Positions 1 through 9,736 of a DNA stretch of 21,446 nucleotides are shown here, piece after piece. The stretch comes from DASVEG01 sp035540495 (GTDB lineage: Bacteria > Actinomycetota > Acidimicrobiia > Acidimicrobiales > CADCTF01). How positions within the stretch are numbered: position 1 is the first letter of the stretch; every line of letters begins with the position of its first letter. The notes under the pieces were generated by a model. The model searched no databases. It was given only the letters and a program-made list of their open reading frames with translations, and was not told the DNA's origin. Location: contig DATLGL010000010.1 in assembly GCA_035540495.1 (NCBI GenBank), positions 1 through 21,446 on the forward strand, read 5' to 3'. Made by a program: the position numbers and the translations under genes.

Positions 1-972
<972 letters not shown>

Positions 973-1159
973 GAACTTGGCTCGTGCCCTCCGAAGAGAG
1001 CCGGTTGCCGTCGTCCTAAGAGAGTCGGCGAGCACGTCCCCGAAGGTTCGTGGTCGCCAACTGTCACTCAGTACGGACGTTGTCCGTCCATAAGTGGAAT
1101 TGCTTGGTTGCAGCTGCTCACGCAGCTGCCCGCACTCACTTTTGGCGTCTTCTGTTCCG

Positions 1160-1172
1160 TTTTCAAGGAGCG
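1160..1172 (-). promoter_or_regulatory. boxA-like rRNA antitermination element
   Basis: Minus strand CGCTCCTTGAAAA, close to the bacterial rrn boxA consensus TGCTCTTTGAAAA (established knowledge). It is inside the 16S leader, about 190 bases before the mature 5' end. Two small hairpins precede it in the transcript: one at 1208-1219 (GCGC stem, GAGA loop) and one at 1189-1202 (CGTCT stem, AGCC loop). Either could serve as boxB. A perfect 8-bp hairpin with a GTGA loop follows at 1110-1129. NusB/S10-type antitermination is inferred. Confidence 0.65.
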
Positions 1173-1338
1173 ATCGGCAAGAGGCACGCGTCTGGCTAGA
1201 CGTTGGTGCGCTCTCGCGCTGTGTGCCACTGATCGGGGATGAACCCCTCAGCAGCGGGTGGCCGGGGTCTCTCCGGACGAGGTCCGGGACTTCCCGACGC
1301 TGCTTGGGAGGACCGAGGTCCGTTCCAAGCGGCTCTTC

Positions 1339-1367
1339 ACCTTAGCGGGGGCTTCCCCTTCCGTCAA
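1339..1367 (-). promoter_or_regulatory. rRNA promoter, proximal (best match)
   Basis: Minus strand -35 TTGACG at 1362-1367, a 17-base spacer, and -10 TAAGGT at 1339-1344. This is a near-consensus housekeeping sigma promoter pointing at 16S. Predicted transcription start is near 1332, giving a leader of about 360 bases. Confidence 0.72.
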
Positions 1368-1417
1368 ACTCTTGACTTCCGGTTCTGCGCCTCGCTCGGG
1401 TTCCGAGCGGGAGTTCC

Positions 1418-1446
1418 ACTATAGCGGGACTCCGGGAGCTCTCGAA
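1418..1446 (-). promoter_or_regulatory. rRNA promoter, middle (weak -35)
   Basis: Minus strand -10 TATAGT at 1418-1423, preceded by CCGC as in the proximal promoter. A -35 at 17 bases (TTCGAG, 1441-1446) is a poor match. A perfect 7-bp hairpin (1393-1409) lies right at the predicted start of this transcript. Confidence 0.45.
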
Positions 1447-1506
1447 CAGGGACCTTGGTCACTTCTTGGAGGAAGATCTCCGGTCCCCGCTGTCGAGCGG
1501 ACGATC

Positions 1507-1535
1507 ACTGTAGCGGACGTTCAGCCCGGTCGTGA
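1507..1535 (-). promoter_or_regulatory. possible rRNA promoter, distal
   Basis: Minus strand -10 TACAGT at 1507-1512, again preceded by CCGC and followed by GA. No good -35 at 16-19 bases (TCACGA at 17). Its -35 would lie inside the last codons of the glycosylase gene. Supported mainly by likeness to the other two -10 regions. Confidence 0.3.
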
Positions 1536-2120
1536 CAGATTCACATCGCCACGCACGAACCACCGCCATGGGAGGTCGTCACCCATCCCGACGCCCAGCC
1601 CGATGCGGGTGCTGACGCCAGGATCGGCAGGCGGTGCAACGCCATCGTCGACGATCGTTATTCCGTCTTCTGCGCCGACGAGGTCGATGCCGTCTTGGCG
1701 TCCTTCGATGCCGAATGCCTGGCAGAGCTTCGCGGGTCCGCTCAGCAGGTCGCGCTCGACGCGGGCCTTGGGGCGGCAAGACCACATCTCGTCGAGCCCC
1801 GCCATGGGCGCAGCCGCCCGCAGGAGCACCGCGCTCGCGATCCCGTCCGGCGAGCAGACGGCATTGCAGCACCAGTGCATGCCGTAGGTGAAGTACACGT
1901 AGAGGTGCCCCGGCGGCCCGAACATGACGCCGTTCCGCTTCGTTCGGCCGCGGTGGGCATGGCTGCCGGGATCGATGCCGCCGCCCACGTAGGCTTCGAC
2001 CTCCACGATGCGGGCGCGCATCGCACCGGCGACGAGGACCTTGTTCAGCAGCTCCGGAGCGACGATGCGGGCGTCCCGGTCGTAGAACGACCGCGACAGG
2101 CGCCGTCCCCTACCCGCCAA
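1521..2120 (-). CDS. 3-methyladenine DNA glycosylase, AAG/Mpg family
   Basis: Base-excision repair enzyme that removes alkylated purines such as 3-methyladenine. The family blocks are all present: EVEAY with the likely catalytic Glu at residue 42, DPGSHA at 50-55, a block at 62-80 containing NGVMFGPPGH and YVYFTYGMH, and GPAKLCQA. I use the TTG start at 2120 (199 residues, the usual family length, 11-base overlap with the thioesterase gene). A longer GTG start at 2177 would add 19 Arg-rich residues and a 68-base overlap, which looks like shadow sequence; neither start has a good ribosome binding site. It is the last gene of the arginine transcription unit and abuts the rRNA promoters, with no obvious terminator between. 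The family is firm, the start is not. Confidence 0.9.
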   Translation of the reverse strand: MAGRGRRLSRSFYDRDARIVAPELLNKVLVAGAMRARIVEVEAYVGGGIDPGSHAHRGRTKRNGVMFGPPGHLYVYFTYGMHWCCNAVCSPDGIASAVLLRAAAPMAGLDEMWSCRPKARVERDLLSGPAKLCQAFGIEGRQDGIDLVGAEDGITIVDDGVAPPADPGVSTRIGLGVGMGDDLPWRWFVRGDVNLSRPG

Positions 2121-2491
2121 GACGCGACCGGACGTCGGCCGGCGGCGCCATCGTCTCGAGGGTGCCGAGGCGTACACCGACGTAGGTGATCACCGCGGTG
2201 AACACGGGCCGCCCGGCGACCGACCCCGAGAAGGTGACGTCGAACGACGTGTTCCCCCAGCGGGACGCGGCGACGTCGATGTCGATCGTGTCGCCTACCG
2301 TCGCCGAGCCCGACCACTCGACGGTCGCCTTCTTGAGCATGAAGTCCCAGCCGTTGTCGAGCATGCGAACGCCGCGGTCTCGGACCCAGCTCTCGCAGGC
2401 GTCGTCGCAGTAGGCGAGGTAGTGCGCGTTGAAGACGACGCGCTGCATGTCGACCTCGCCGTATCGGACGCGGATCGAGTGCCGGAACGGT

Positions 2492-2505
<14 letters not shown>
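2110..2505 (-). CDS. acyl-CoA thioesterase, 4HBT hotdog family
   Basis: Hotdog-fold protein of 131 residues, expected to hydrolyse an acyl-CoA or related thioester; the substrate cannot be read from sequence. The family signature is at residues 13-40: the segment RYGEVDMQRVVFNAHYLAYCDD carries the conserved Asp (D19) of the 4-hydroxybenzoyl-CoA thioesterase active site, followed by ESW. The GTG start at 2505 follows GGAGGAG by 10 bases and overlaps the argH stop by 14 bases. An upstream ATG at 2580 would bury 25 residues in argH and is rejected. The YbgC-type members of this family act with the Tol system, but no tol genes are here, so that role is not supported. Its place behind argH looks like operon hitch-hiking rather than a role in arginine synthesis. 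Confidence 0.88.
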
Positions 2506-3877
<1,372 letters not shown>

Positions 3878-3886
3878 GACGCGACG

Positions 3887-5095
3887 CTACTTACCTGCGG
3901 ACGCGATTCCCTGCCGCTGGGCCCACGTCTCGATCCCGAGGCCCCAGAGGCGCACGAACCCCGCCGAGTCCTCGTGCCGGAACGAGTCCTCGGCGTCGTA
4001 GGTCGCGAGCGCGTAGTCGTAGAGGCTTGCGTCGCTCCTACGGCCGGTGACGAGGCAGACGCCGGGCTCGAGCCGGAGCCGCACATCGCCGGTGACGTGT
4101 CGCTGGCTCGACTCCACAAACGAGTCGAGCGCTTCCTTGAGCGGCGAGAACCAGAGGCCGTCGTACACCAGCTCGGCGTAGCGGGGTTCGAGGCGTGCCT
4201 TCTCCCGCTGGAGATCGCGTTCGAGCGTGATCGACTCGAGATCGATGTGGGCCATGATCAGCGCAAGGCTCGCCGGGCACTCGTAGGTCTCCCGGCTCTT
4301 GATGCCGACACGCCGGTTCTCGACCATGTCGATGCGCCCCCAGCCGTACGACCCCACGACCGCGCCCACCCGCTCGATCACCTCGAAGATCGGCAGCTGC
4401 TGGCCGTCGACGCTGACCGGCACCCCCTGATCGAACCCGATCACGAGGTCGCGAGGCTCGGTGGCCGTCGGCTTCGTCAGCGACCACACGCCCGGCGGAG
4501 GCACGGCCCACGGATCTTCCATCTCCCCGCACTCGATCGCTCGACCCCAGAGGTTGTCGTCGATCGAGTACAGCTTTTCCTTCGTCGCCGTGATCGGGAT
4601 GCCGCGGGTCTCCGCGTACCGGATGGCGTCCTCGCGAGTCAGGCCCCACGATCGGACGGGGGCGACGATGTCGAGGTCGGGCGCCAGCGCCCGGGTGGAG
4701 ACCTCGAAGCGGACCTGGTCGTTGCCCTTTCCGGTGCAACCGTGGGCCACGGCGTCGGCACCATGACGGCGAGCAGCGGCAACGAGGTGCTTGACGATCA
4801 CCGGCCGGCTCAACGCCGACACCAGCGGATAGCGGTTCTCGTACAGGGCGTTCGCCCGGAGCGCAGGCACGCAGAAGTCCTCCGCGAACTCCTGCTTCGC
4901 GTCGATGATCTCGACCTCGACTGCGCCTGCGGCCACGGCGCGCTCTCGGATGGCGTCCTGGTCGATCGTGCCGCCGTCTTGGCCGACGTCGACCGCCACG
5001 GCGATCACTTCGACGCCGAGCTCTTCGCTCATCCACTTCACTGCGACGGACGTGTCGAGGCCGCCGCTGTAGGCGAGAACGACGCGCTTTGCCAT
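3887..5095 (-). CDS. argG: argininosuccinate synthase
   Basis: Joins citrulline and aspartate using ATP to give argininosuccinate. The N-terminal ATP pyrophosphatase loop AYSGGLDTS is at residues 8-16, followed by the usual HGCTGKGNDQVRFE region and the tetramer-forming C-terminal half. It has 402 residues, as expected for the family. The start is ATG at 5095 with a strong AAGGAG seven bases upstream, the best ribosome binding site in the arg cluster. It follows argR by 20 bases. No separate ARG-box-like palindrome is visible in that gap, so it is probably driven only from upstream. Confidence 0.97.
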   Translation of the reverse strand: MAKRVVLAYSGGLDTSVAVKWMSEELGVEVIAVAVDVGQDGGTIDQDAIRERAVAAGAVEVEIIDAKQEFAEDFCVPALRANALYENRYPLVSALSRPVIVKHLVAAARRHGADAVAHGCTGKGNDQVRFEVSTRALAPDLDIVAPVRSWGLTREDAIRYAETRGIPITATKEKLYSIDDNLWGRAIECGEMEDPWAVPPPGVWSLTKPTATEPRDLVIGFDQGVPVSVDGQQLPIFEVIERVGAVVGSYGWGRIDMVENRRVGIKSRETYECPASLALIMAHIDLESITLERDLQREKARLEPRYAELVYDGLWFSPLKEALDSFVESSQRHVTGDVRLRLEPGVCLVTGRRSDASLYDYALATYDAEDSFRHEDSAGFVRLWGLGIETWAQRQGIASAGK

Positions 5096-5115
5096 TGGGG
5101 TACTCCTTCGGGTGC

Positions 5116-5577
5116 TTAGAGACCTGCGAGGTCGGAGAGCTTCTTGGCGAGCTTGGCGCCGCCGACGCGTTCGGCGGCGACGACGAGGATGGTGTCGTCA
5201 CCCGCGACCGTTCCCACGATGTCGGGCAGGGGCGACCGGTCGAGGGCGGACGCGACGACGTGTGCGGAGCCGGGGGGCGTTCGGACGACGACCAGATTGG
5301 CCGAGTGGGCGATCTCGGCGACCCAATCGCCGAGCACTCGCCGTAGGTGCTCCTCGGGCGCCTTCTGGTCCTTCGGGAGCTCAGGGATGGCGTACACCGT
5401 GTCGCCGCCGGACACGCGCACCTTCACCGCGCCGAGATCCTCCAGGTCACGCGACACCGTGGCCTGCGTGGCGACGAGGCCGTCGGAAGCGAGGAGCTCG
5501 ACGAGCTGGGTCTGGCTCGTGACCGCGTGCTGTTCGAGGAGGCGGACGATGCGCTGCTGGCGCTGCGTCTTGCTCAC
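5116..5577 (-). CDS. argR: arginine repressor
   Basis: Arginine-responsive transcription regulator of 153 residues. Residues 1-60 are the winged-helix DNA-binding domain with the recognition-helix block TQATVSRDL (S42, R43). Residues 80-153 are the hexamerising, arginine-binding domain with GTVAGDDTI at 122-130 (conserved Asp pair) and the C-terminal RVGGAKLAKKL. The start is GTG at 5577, which overlaps the argF TGA stop (GTGA), implying translational coupling. Family knowledge says the arginine-bound hexamer binds ARG boxes; a perfect candidate palindrome lies upstream of argC at 10771-10790. That would make the operon autoregulated (inference). Confidence 0.97.
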   Translation of the reverse strand: MSKTQRQQRIVRLLEQHAVTSQTQLVELLASDGLVATQATVSRDLEDLGAVKVRVSGGDTVYAIPELPKDQKAPEEHLRRVLGDWVAEIAHSANLVVVRTPPGSAHVVASALDRSPLPDIVGTVAGDDTILVVAAERVGGAKLAKKLSDLAGL

Positions 5578-6476
5578 GACGACGAGTCACCGAGCAGGAA
5601 CAGCAACAGGGCGCGGTAGGCGTGCAGGCGGTTTTCGGCCTGCTGCCACACGACGCTCTGCGGGCCGTCGACCACCTCCGCCGCGACCTCCTCCCCGCGG
5701 TGCGCGGGCAGGCAGTGGAGGAAGGCTGCGCCATCGGCTGCGCTAGCCATCAACGCGTTGTCGATCGTGAAGCCTTCGAACGCGATGCGACGCGCTTCGG
5801 CTTCCGACTCCTGCCCCATCGAGGCCCACACGTCGGTGTAGACGACCGCTGCGTCTGCGACCGCATCGGCCGGGCGGTCGTGGACGCTCACGTCGGCGCC
5901 GGCGGCGCGCATGCGGTCGAGGTCGACCTCGGACGGCTGGTAGCCCGGCGGGCACCCGAGACGCACCGGCATTCCGAGCATGCCGCAGGCGATGGCGAGC
6001 GAGCGGGCCACGTTGTTGAAGTCACCGACGTAGGACACGGCGATGCCGTCGAAGCTGCCGAACCGCTGCTCGATCGTGAGCACGTCTGCGACCGCCTGAC
6101 ACGGATGGGCCTCGTCGGAGAGCAGGTTGATCACCGGCACCCCGGCGTTCGCTGCCATGTCCTCGACCAGCGAGTGGGCGAAGACGCGCGCGCTGATCGC
6201 CGCGTGATACCGGCTGAGAACGCGGGCGACATCGGCAACGGGCTCGCGCACGCCGAGCCCGACCTCCTCCCGGAACATCGTGAGCGGATGCCCCCCGAGC
6301 TGCACGATGGCGACCTCGCTCGAGTTGCGAGTCCGCAGCGACGGCTTCTCGAAGATCAGGGCGGCCGTCTTGCCAGCCAGCACCTTCGGGTACTCCGCGC
6401 GGCGAGCCAGCGCGATCACCTCGCGCAGCTCGTCGGGCGAGAGGTCGTCGACTTCGAGGAAGTGGCGGACGGTCAT
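5574..6476 (-). CDS. argF: ornithine carbamoyltransferase
   Basis: Converts ornithine and carbamoyl phosphate to citrulline. It has 300 residues. The carbamoyl-phosphate loop is SLRTR at 46-50 (the common form is STRTR; Leu here also occurs in other members as far as I recall), HPCQ is at 124-127, GDFNNVARSL at 151-160 and the ornithine-side HCLP loop at 254-257. The start is ATG at 6476, which overlaps the argD stop as ATGA. The open frame continues upstream to 6953 but that part is antisense shadow in argD. It overlaps argR by 4 bases at the other end. Aspartate carbamoyltransferase is excluded by HCLP and by context. Confidence 0.96.
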   Translation of the reverse strand: MTVRHFLEVDDLSPDELREVIALARRAEYPKVLAGKTAALIFEKPSLRTRNSSEVAIVQLGGHPLTMFREEVGLGVREPVADVARVLSRYHAAISARVFAHSLVEDMAANAGVPVINLLSDEAHPCQAVADVLTIEQRFGSFDGIAVSYVGDFNNVARSLAIACGMLGMPVRLGCPPGYQPSEVDLDRMRAAGADVSVHDRPADAVADAAVVYTDVWASMGQESEAEARRIAFEGFTIDNALMASAADGAAFLHCLPAHRGEEVAAEVVDGPQSVVWQQAENRLHAYRALLLFLLGDSSS

Positions 6477-7657
6477 ACGGCTTCGAGCACCTTGCCGAGG
6501 ATCGCCACCGCGTCGTCGATCTCGGTCTCCGACACCGTGAGAGGAGGCGCCAGGCGAAGCGCAGAGTCCGTCACGGCGTTGACGACGAGGCCCGCGTCGA
6601 GCGCGGCGGCTGCAGCGGCCTTCGCCACCGGACGGTCGAGCTCTGCCGCCAGAAGCAGGCCCAGCCCCCTCACCGCGGTGACGCCCGTCGTCGCTTCGAG
6701 CGCCTTCGTGAGCCGCTCGCCTGCTGCGCGCGCCCTTGCCGGTGCGTCGATCTCCTTCATCGTCGAGAGGACCGCGCGCGCGGCCGACGCGGCAAGCGGC
6801 TGGCCGCCATAGGTTGTCGCGTGATCGCCCGGTTGGAAGGCGTCGGCGACCTCTGCCCGCGCCCAGCAGGCACCGATCGGCATGCCGTTGCCGAGTGCCT
6901 TGGCCATCGCCACGACATCGGGAACGACACCGAAGTGCTGGAAGCCGAACCACCGTCCGGTGCGGCCGAGCCCGGTCTGGACCTCGTCGACGATGAGCAG
7001 GAGGCCGCGCTCGTCACAGATCCGGCGCACGCCTTGGAAGTACTCGGCCGTCGCAGGGTTGACCCCACCCTCCCCCTGCACCGGCTCGAGCATGACGGCG
7101 GCCACGGACGGATCGATGGCCGCTTCGAGCGCCGCGAGGTCGTCCCAGGCCACGTGGCGGAAACCCTCGGGTAGCGGCTGGAACGTCTCGTGCTTCTGCG
7201 GCTGGCCCGTCGCGTGGAGCGTGGCCAGCGTGCGGCCGTGGAACGACCCGTACGCGCTCACGACGACGTGGCGCCCGCGGCCGCCCCATTTCCGGGCGAG
7301 CTTGATGGCGCACTCGTTCGCTTCCGCGCCCGAGTTCGAGAAGAAGACGCGGCCGCCCGCCGGCGTTCCGTCACCCACGAGCCCGTCGAGGGTCGCCGCG
7401 ACCTCGGGACCGACGGTCGTGCCGAACAGGTTCGACACGTGCAGCAGCGTCCGTGCCTGCTCCGCGATCGCGTCGGCGACCGCGGGATGAGCGTGACCGA
7501 GTCCGGTGACGGCAAGACCAGACAGGAAGTCGAGGTACTCACGCCCGTCGACGTCCCACAGCCGGGTGCCTTCGCCCCGCACGAACGTGACCGTGTGAGG
7601 CGGGTACGTGTTCATGAGGTGCGTACCCGGCTCGCTCACTGCGATCGCTTCGCTCAC
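6473..7657 (-). CDS. argD: acetylornithine aminotransferase
   Basis: PLP-dependent class III aminotransferase that makes N-acetylornithine from N-acetylglutamate semialdehyde. It has up to 394 residues. FFSNSGAEANE (105-115) binds the cofactor phosphate, VDEVQTG (223-229) carries the Asp facing the pyridine nitrogen, and MAKALGNGMPIG (251-262) carries the Schiff-base Lys 253. The GTG start at 7657 lies inside the second copy of a 27-bp direct repeat that also covers the end of argB. GTG at 7639 and ATG at 7615 are alternative starts; the conserved region begins near LMNTYPPH (14-21). Related enzymes may also act in lysine synthesis, but the arg neighbours decide the name. Confidence 0.95.
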   Translation of the reverse strand: MSEAIAVSEPGTHLMNTYPPHTVTFVRGEGTRLWDVDGREYLDFLSGLAVTGLGHAHPAVADAIAEQARTLLHVSNLFGTTVGPEVAATLDGLVGDGTPAGGRVFFSNSGAEANECAIKLARKWGGRGRHVVVSAYGSFHGRTLATLHATGQPQKHETFQPLPEGFRHVAWDDLAALEAAIDPSVAAVMLEPVQGEGGVNPATAEYFQGVRRICDERGLLLIVDEVQTGLGRTGRWFGFQHFGVVPDVVAMAKALGNGMPIGACWARAEVADAFQPGDHATTYGGQPLAASAARAVLSTMKEIDAPARARAAGERLTKALEATTGVTAVRGLGLLLAAELDRPVAKAAAAAALDAGLVVNAVTDSALRLAPPLTVSETEIDDAVAILGKVLEAV

Positions 7658-7740
7658 TTGCTCACCATCACTGTCTCTTGGCCTTCGGCCGGGCCGACGG
7701 GCCCGGCTCGCAAGATCGCTTCGCTCACTTGCTCACCATC
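7643..7740. repeat. 27-bp perfect direct repeat flanking a hairpin, argB-argD junction
   Basis: Bases 7643-7669 and 7714-7740 are identical over 27 positions. On the coding strand the first copy read is the end of argB (ATG GTG AGC AAG TGA and following bases). The second supplies the argD GTG start. Between them lies a GC-only palindrome: 7688-7695 pairs with 7700-7707 around a 4-base loop. A smaller GGCC-TTC-GGCC hairpin is next to it. There is no T-run, so it is not a classical terminator. A local duplication of the argB tail, or insertion of a small intergenic repeat unit, would explain it. Confidence 0.85.
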
Positions 7741-8576
7741 GTTCCGACTCCTTCGACCGTGAAGATCTCCAACAGGAGGGCGTGCTCGAGCCGGCCGTCG
7801 AGGATGTGGGCGCCGGTCACGCCGTTGCGGACCGCGTGGACGCACGAGCGAACCTTGGGGATCATCCCCTCGCTCACCGTGCCGTCGGCGATCAACGACT
7901 CGAGTTCGTCGGCGCCGATCATCGAGATCAACGACTGCGGGTCGTCGCGGTCGCGACGGATCCCGTCGATGTTCGTCAGGTAGACGAGCTTCTCGGCGCC
8001 GAGCGCCTCGGCGATGGCACCCGCCGCGGTGTCGGCGTTGATGTTGTACGCCTGCCCCTCGTCGTCGAGGCCGATCGTGGCGATGACGGGGATCAACGAC
8101 TCGTTGAGGAGTCGCTCGAGCAACGAGCCGTCGATCGACTCCACGTCGCCGACGAAGCCGAGCTCCGGCTTGCGCTGGCTGGCGACGATCAGCCGCGCGT
8201 CCTCGCCCGACAAACCGACCGCCAGCGGCGCGAGCGTGTTGATCGCCGACACGAGCTCGCGGTTCACCTTGCCGACGAGGACCATGCGCGCGATGTCGAG
8301 CGTCTCCGCGTCAGTGACCCGCAGCCCGTCGCGGAACTCGGGGACCTTGCCGAGGCGTTCCATCAGCTCGCCTATCTGCGGCCCGCCGCCGTGGACGACG
8401 ACTGGACGCATGCCGACCGACTGCATGAGGACGACGTCCTGCGCGAACAGCGCCAGCTCGTCGGAGCCCGACATGGCGTTGCCGCCGTACTTGACGACGA
8501 CGACCTTGCCGGAGAACCGGCGGATGTAGGGCAGCGCATCGGCGAGGATGGCCGCCTTGGTCGCGGCGTCGATCAC
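7725..8576 (-). CDS. argB: acetylglutamate kinase
   Basis: Phosphorylates N-acetylglutamate; it is the usual feedback control point of the pathway. It has 283 residues. The N-terminal KYGGNAM (29-35) and VHGGGPQI (61-68) are the nucleotide and phosphoryl-transfer loops. Two features mark the arginine-inhibited hexameric type in the known family: an N-terminal helix before the kinase fold (residues 1-20) and the C-terminal stretch HALLLEIFTVEGVGTM. The start is GTG at 8576, overlapping the argJ stop as GTGA. The upstream ATG-like extension to 8663 is inside argJ and rejected. The last codons (MVSK, stop) are part of a 27-bp sequence that recurs 71 bases further on at the argD start. Confidence 0.97.
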   Translation of the reverse strand: MIDAATKAAILADALPYIRRFSGKVVVVKYGGNAMSGSDELALFAQDVVLMQSVGMRPVVVHGGGPQIGELMERLGKVPEFRDGLRVTDAETLDIARMVLVGKVNRELVSAINTLAPLAVGLSGEDARLIVASQRKPELGFVGDVESIDGSLLERLLNESLIPVIATIGLDDEGQAYNINADTAAGAIAEALGAEKLVYLTNIDGIRRDRDDPQSLISMIGADELESLIADGTVSEGMIPKVRSCVHAVRNGVTGAHILDGRLEHALLLEIFTVEGVGTMVSK

Positions 8577-9736
8577 GACGTGCCCATGTTCTCGTCGACG
8601 TAGGCATGGGTGAGGTCGTTCGTGAGGATCCAGTCGGATGCCCCGCCGACACCCAGGTCGCACACGATGTCGACATGTCGGCCTGCCATGTGCTCGCGCA
8701 CCGCATCGGCGTCATGGTCGATCGTCACCCCGCCGCGACAGACCTGTAGGCCGCCGTAGCTGACGGACAGGCGGTCGAGGTCGAACTCGATCCCGGCCGA
8801 ACCGAGGTCGCTCGCGATGCGCCCCCAGTACGGGTCCTGCCCGTACCACGAGCACTTCGTTAGCTGGCTGTCGGCGATGTTGCGCGCGCCGGCGGCTGCG
8901 TCTTCCGTCGAGGCTGCGCCCTGCACCGTGATGCGGACGACCTTCGTCGCACCCTCCGCGTCGCCCGCCATCTGCGCGGCGAGGTCCTGACACGCCTCGG
9001 TCAGGGCCGCGGCGATCGCGTCGTGCGAAGGACGCGATCCCCTGCCGTTGGCGAGGACGATGACGGTGTCGTTGGTGGACGTGCACCCGTCGACCGAGAG
9101 CTTGTTGAACGACTCGGCGACGGCGCCACGCAGAGCGGCCTGCAGGACGTCGGCGTCGACATCGGCGTCCGTGGTGAGCACCGCCAGCATCGTCGCCATG
9201 TTCGGGGCGAGCATCGCCGCCCCCTTCGCCATGCCGCCGACGACGAAGCCGTCGCCTTCGATGACCACCTGCTTCGGCTGGGTGTCGGTCGTCATGATCG
9301 CCCGGGCCGCGGCCTCACCGCCGTCGCTGCTCCGAGCCTCCGCAAGCGCGGGCAGGGCCTTCTCGATGACCTCGATCGGCAGGGGGATGCCGATCAGCCC
9401 TGTCGAGCAGACGAGCACGTGCTCGGGGTTGCAACCGACCAGGTGCGCTGCACCCGCACACATTCGCTCGGCCGCCTCGATCCCGGCCGCACCGGTCGCC
9501 GCGTTCGCGTTGCCACTGTTGAGGATCACCGCCGCCGCTCTGCCGCCCGACGCCCCGAGGTGCCGCCTCGACACCTGCACGGGTGCCGCCGTGGCCTTGT
9601 TCGACGTGAAGGTCGCCGCGGCGACGACGGGTCGGCCGTCGTCCGTCGCAACCAGCGACAGGTCGAGATCGCCGCTCGCCTTGACGCCCGCGGCGACTCC
9701 GGCCGCGACGTACCCCTGCGCAGCGGTGACGCTCAC
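8573..9736 (-). CDS. argJ: glutamate N-acetyltransferase / amino-acid acetyltransferase (ornithine acetyltransferase)
   Basis: Moves the acetyl group from N-acetylornithine to glutamate, so the pathway recycles acetyl groups; some family members can also use acetyl-CoA. It has 387 residues. The self-cleavage site is in the block APNMATML with the predicted nucleophile Thr 182 after Ala 181. NSGNANAATG (73-82) is the oxyanion-side loop and the block SVDGCTSTNDTV is in the second half. GTG at 9736 overlaps the argC stop (GTGA). The open frame reaching 10414 is shadow in argC. No argA is in the cluster, so whether it is bifunctional cannot be told from sequence alone. Confidence 0.96.
   Translation of the reverse strand: MSVTAAQGYVAAGVAAGVKASGDLDLSLVATDDGRPVVAAATFTSNKATAAPVQVSRRHLGASGGRAAAVILNSGNANAATGAAGIEAAERMCAGAAHLVGCNPEHVLVCSTGLIGIPLPIEVIEKALPALAEARSSDGGEAAARAIMTTDTQPKQVVIEGDGFVVGGMAKGAAMLAPNMATMLAVLTTDADVDADVLQAALRGAVAESFNKLSVDGCTSTNDTVIVLANGRGSRPSHDAIAAALTEACQDLAAQMAGDAEGATKVVRITVQGAASTEDAAAGARNIADSQLTKCSWYGQDPYWGRIASDLGSAGIEFDLDRLSVSYGGLQVCRGGVTIDHDADAVREHMAGRHVDIVCDLGVGGASDWILTNDLTHAYVDENMGTS

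Larger units (their letters stand above)
973..1520 (-). promoter_or_regulatory. 16S rRNA upstream region: tandem promoters and structured leader
   Basis: A 548-base stretch without a protein gene between the glycosylase stop and 16S. It holds up to three tandem promoters, a boxA-like element and at least six short perfect hairpins on the transcribed (minus) strand: 1403-1409 with 1393-1399, 1273-1278 with 1282-1287, 1208-1219, 1189-1202, 1110-1129 and 1073-1087. An outer stem pairs 1250-1256 with 1298-1304. This density of structure fits a processed rRNA leader. The partner strand of the 16S processing stem would lie downstream of 16S, outside the window. Confidence 0.85.

Noticed and set aside
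1258..1887. 209-codon plus-strand open frame over the rRNA promoter region and glycosylase end
   Set aside because: Crosses promoter elements and is antisense to a family-matched gene; no coding signal of its own.
6477..6953. N-terminal extension of argF
   Set aside because: The extra residues are an Arg-rich shadow of argD; ATG at 6476 gives the normal family start and an ATGA overlap.
7688..7707. Possible rho-independent terminator between argB and argD
   Set aside because: Strong GC stem but no T-run on either strand, and it sits inside an operon whose downstream genes need the same transcript.
7654..7845. Minus-strand frame that ends in MVSK like argB
   Set aside because: The shared ending comes from the 27-bp repeat; the rest is an out-of-frame reading of argB.
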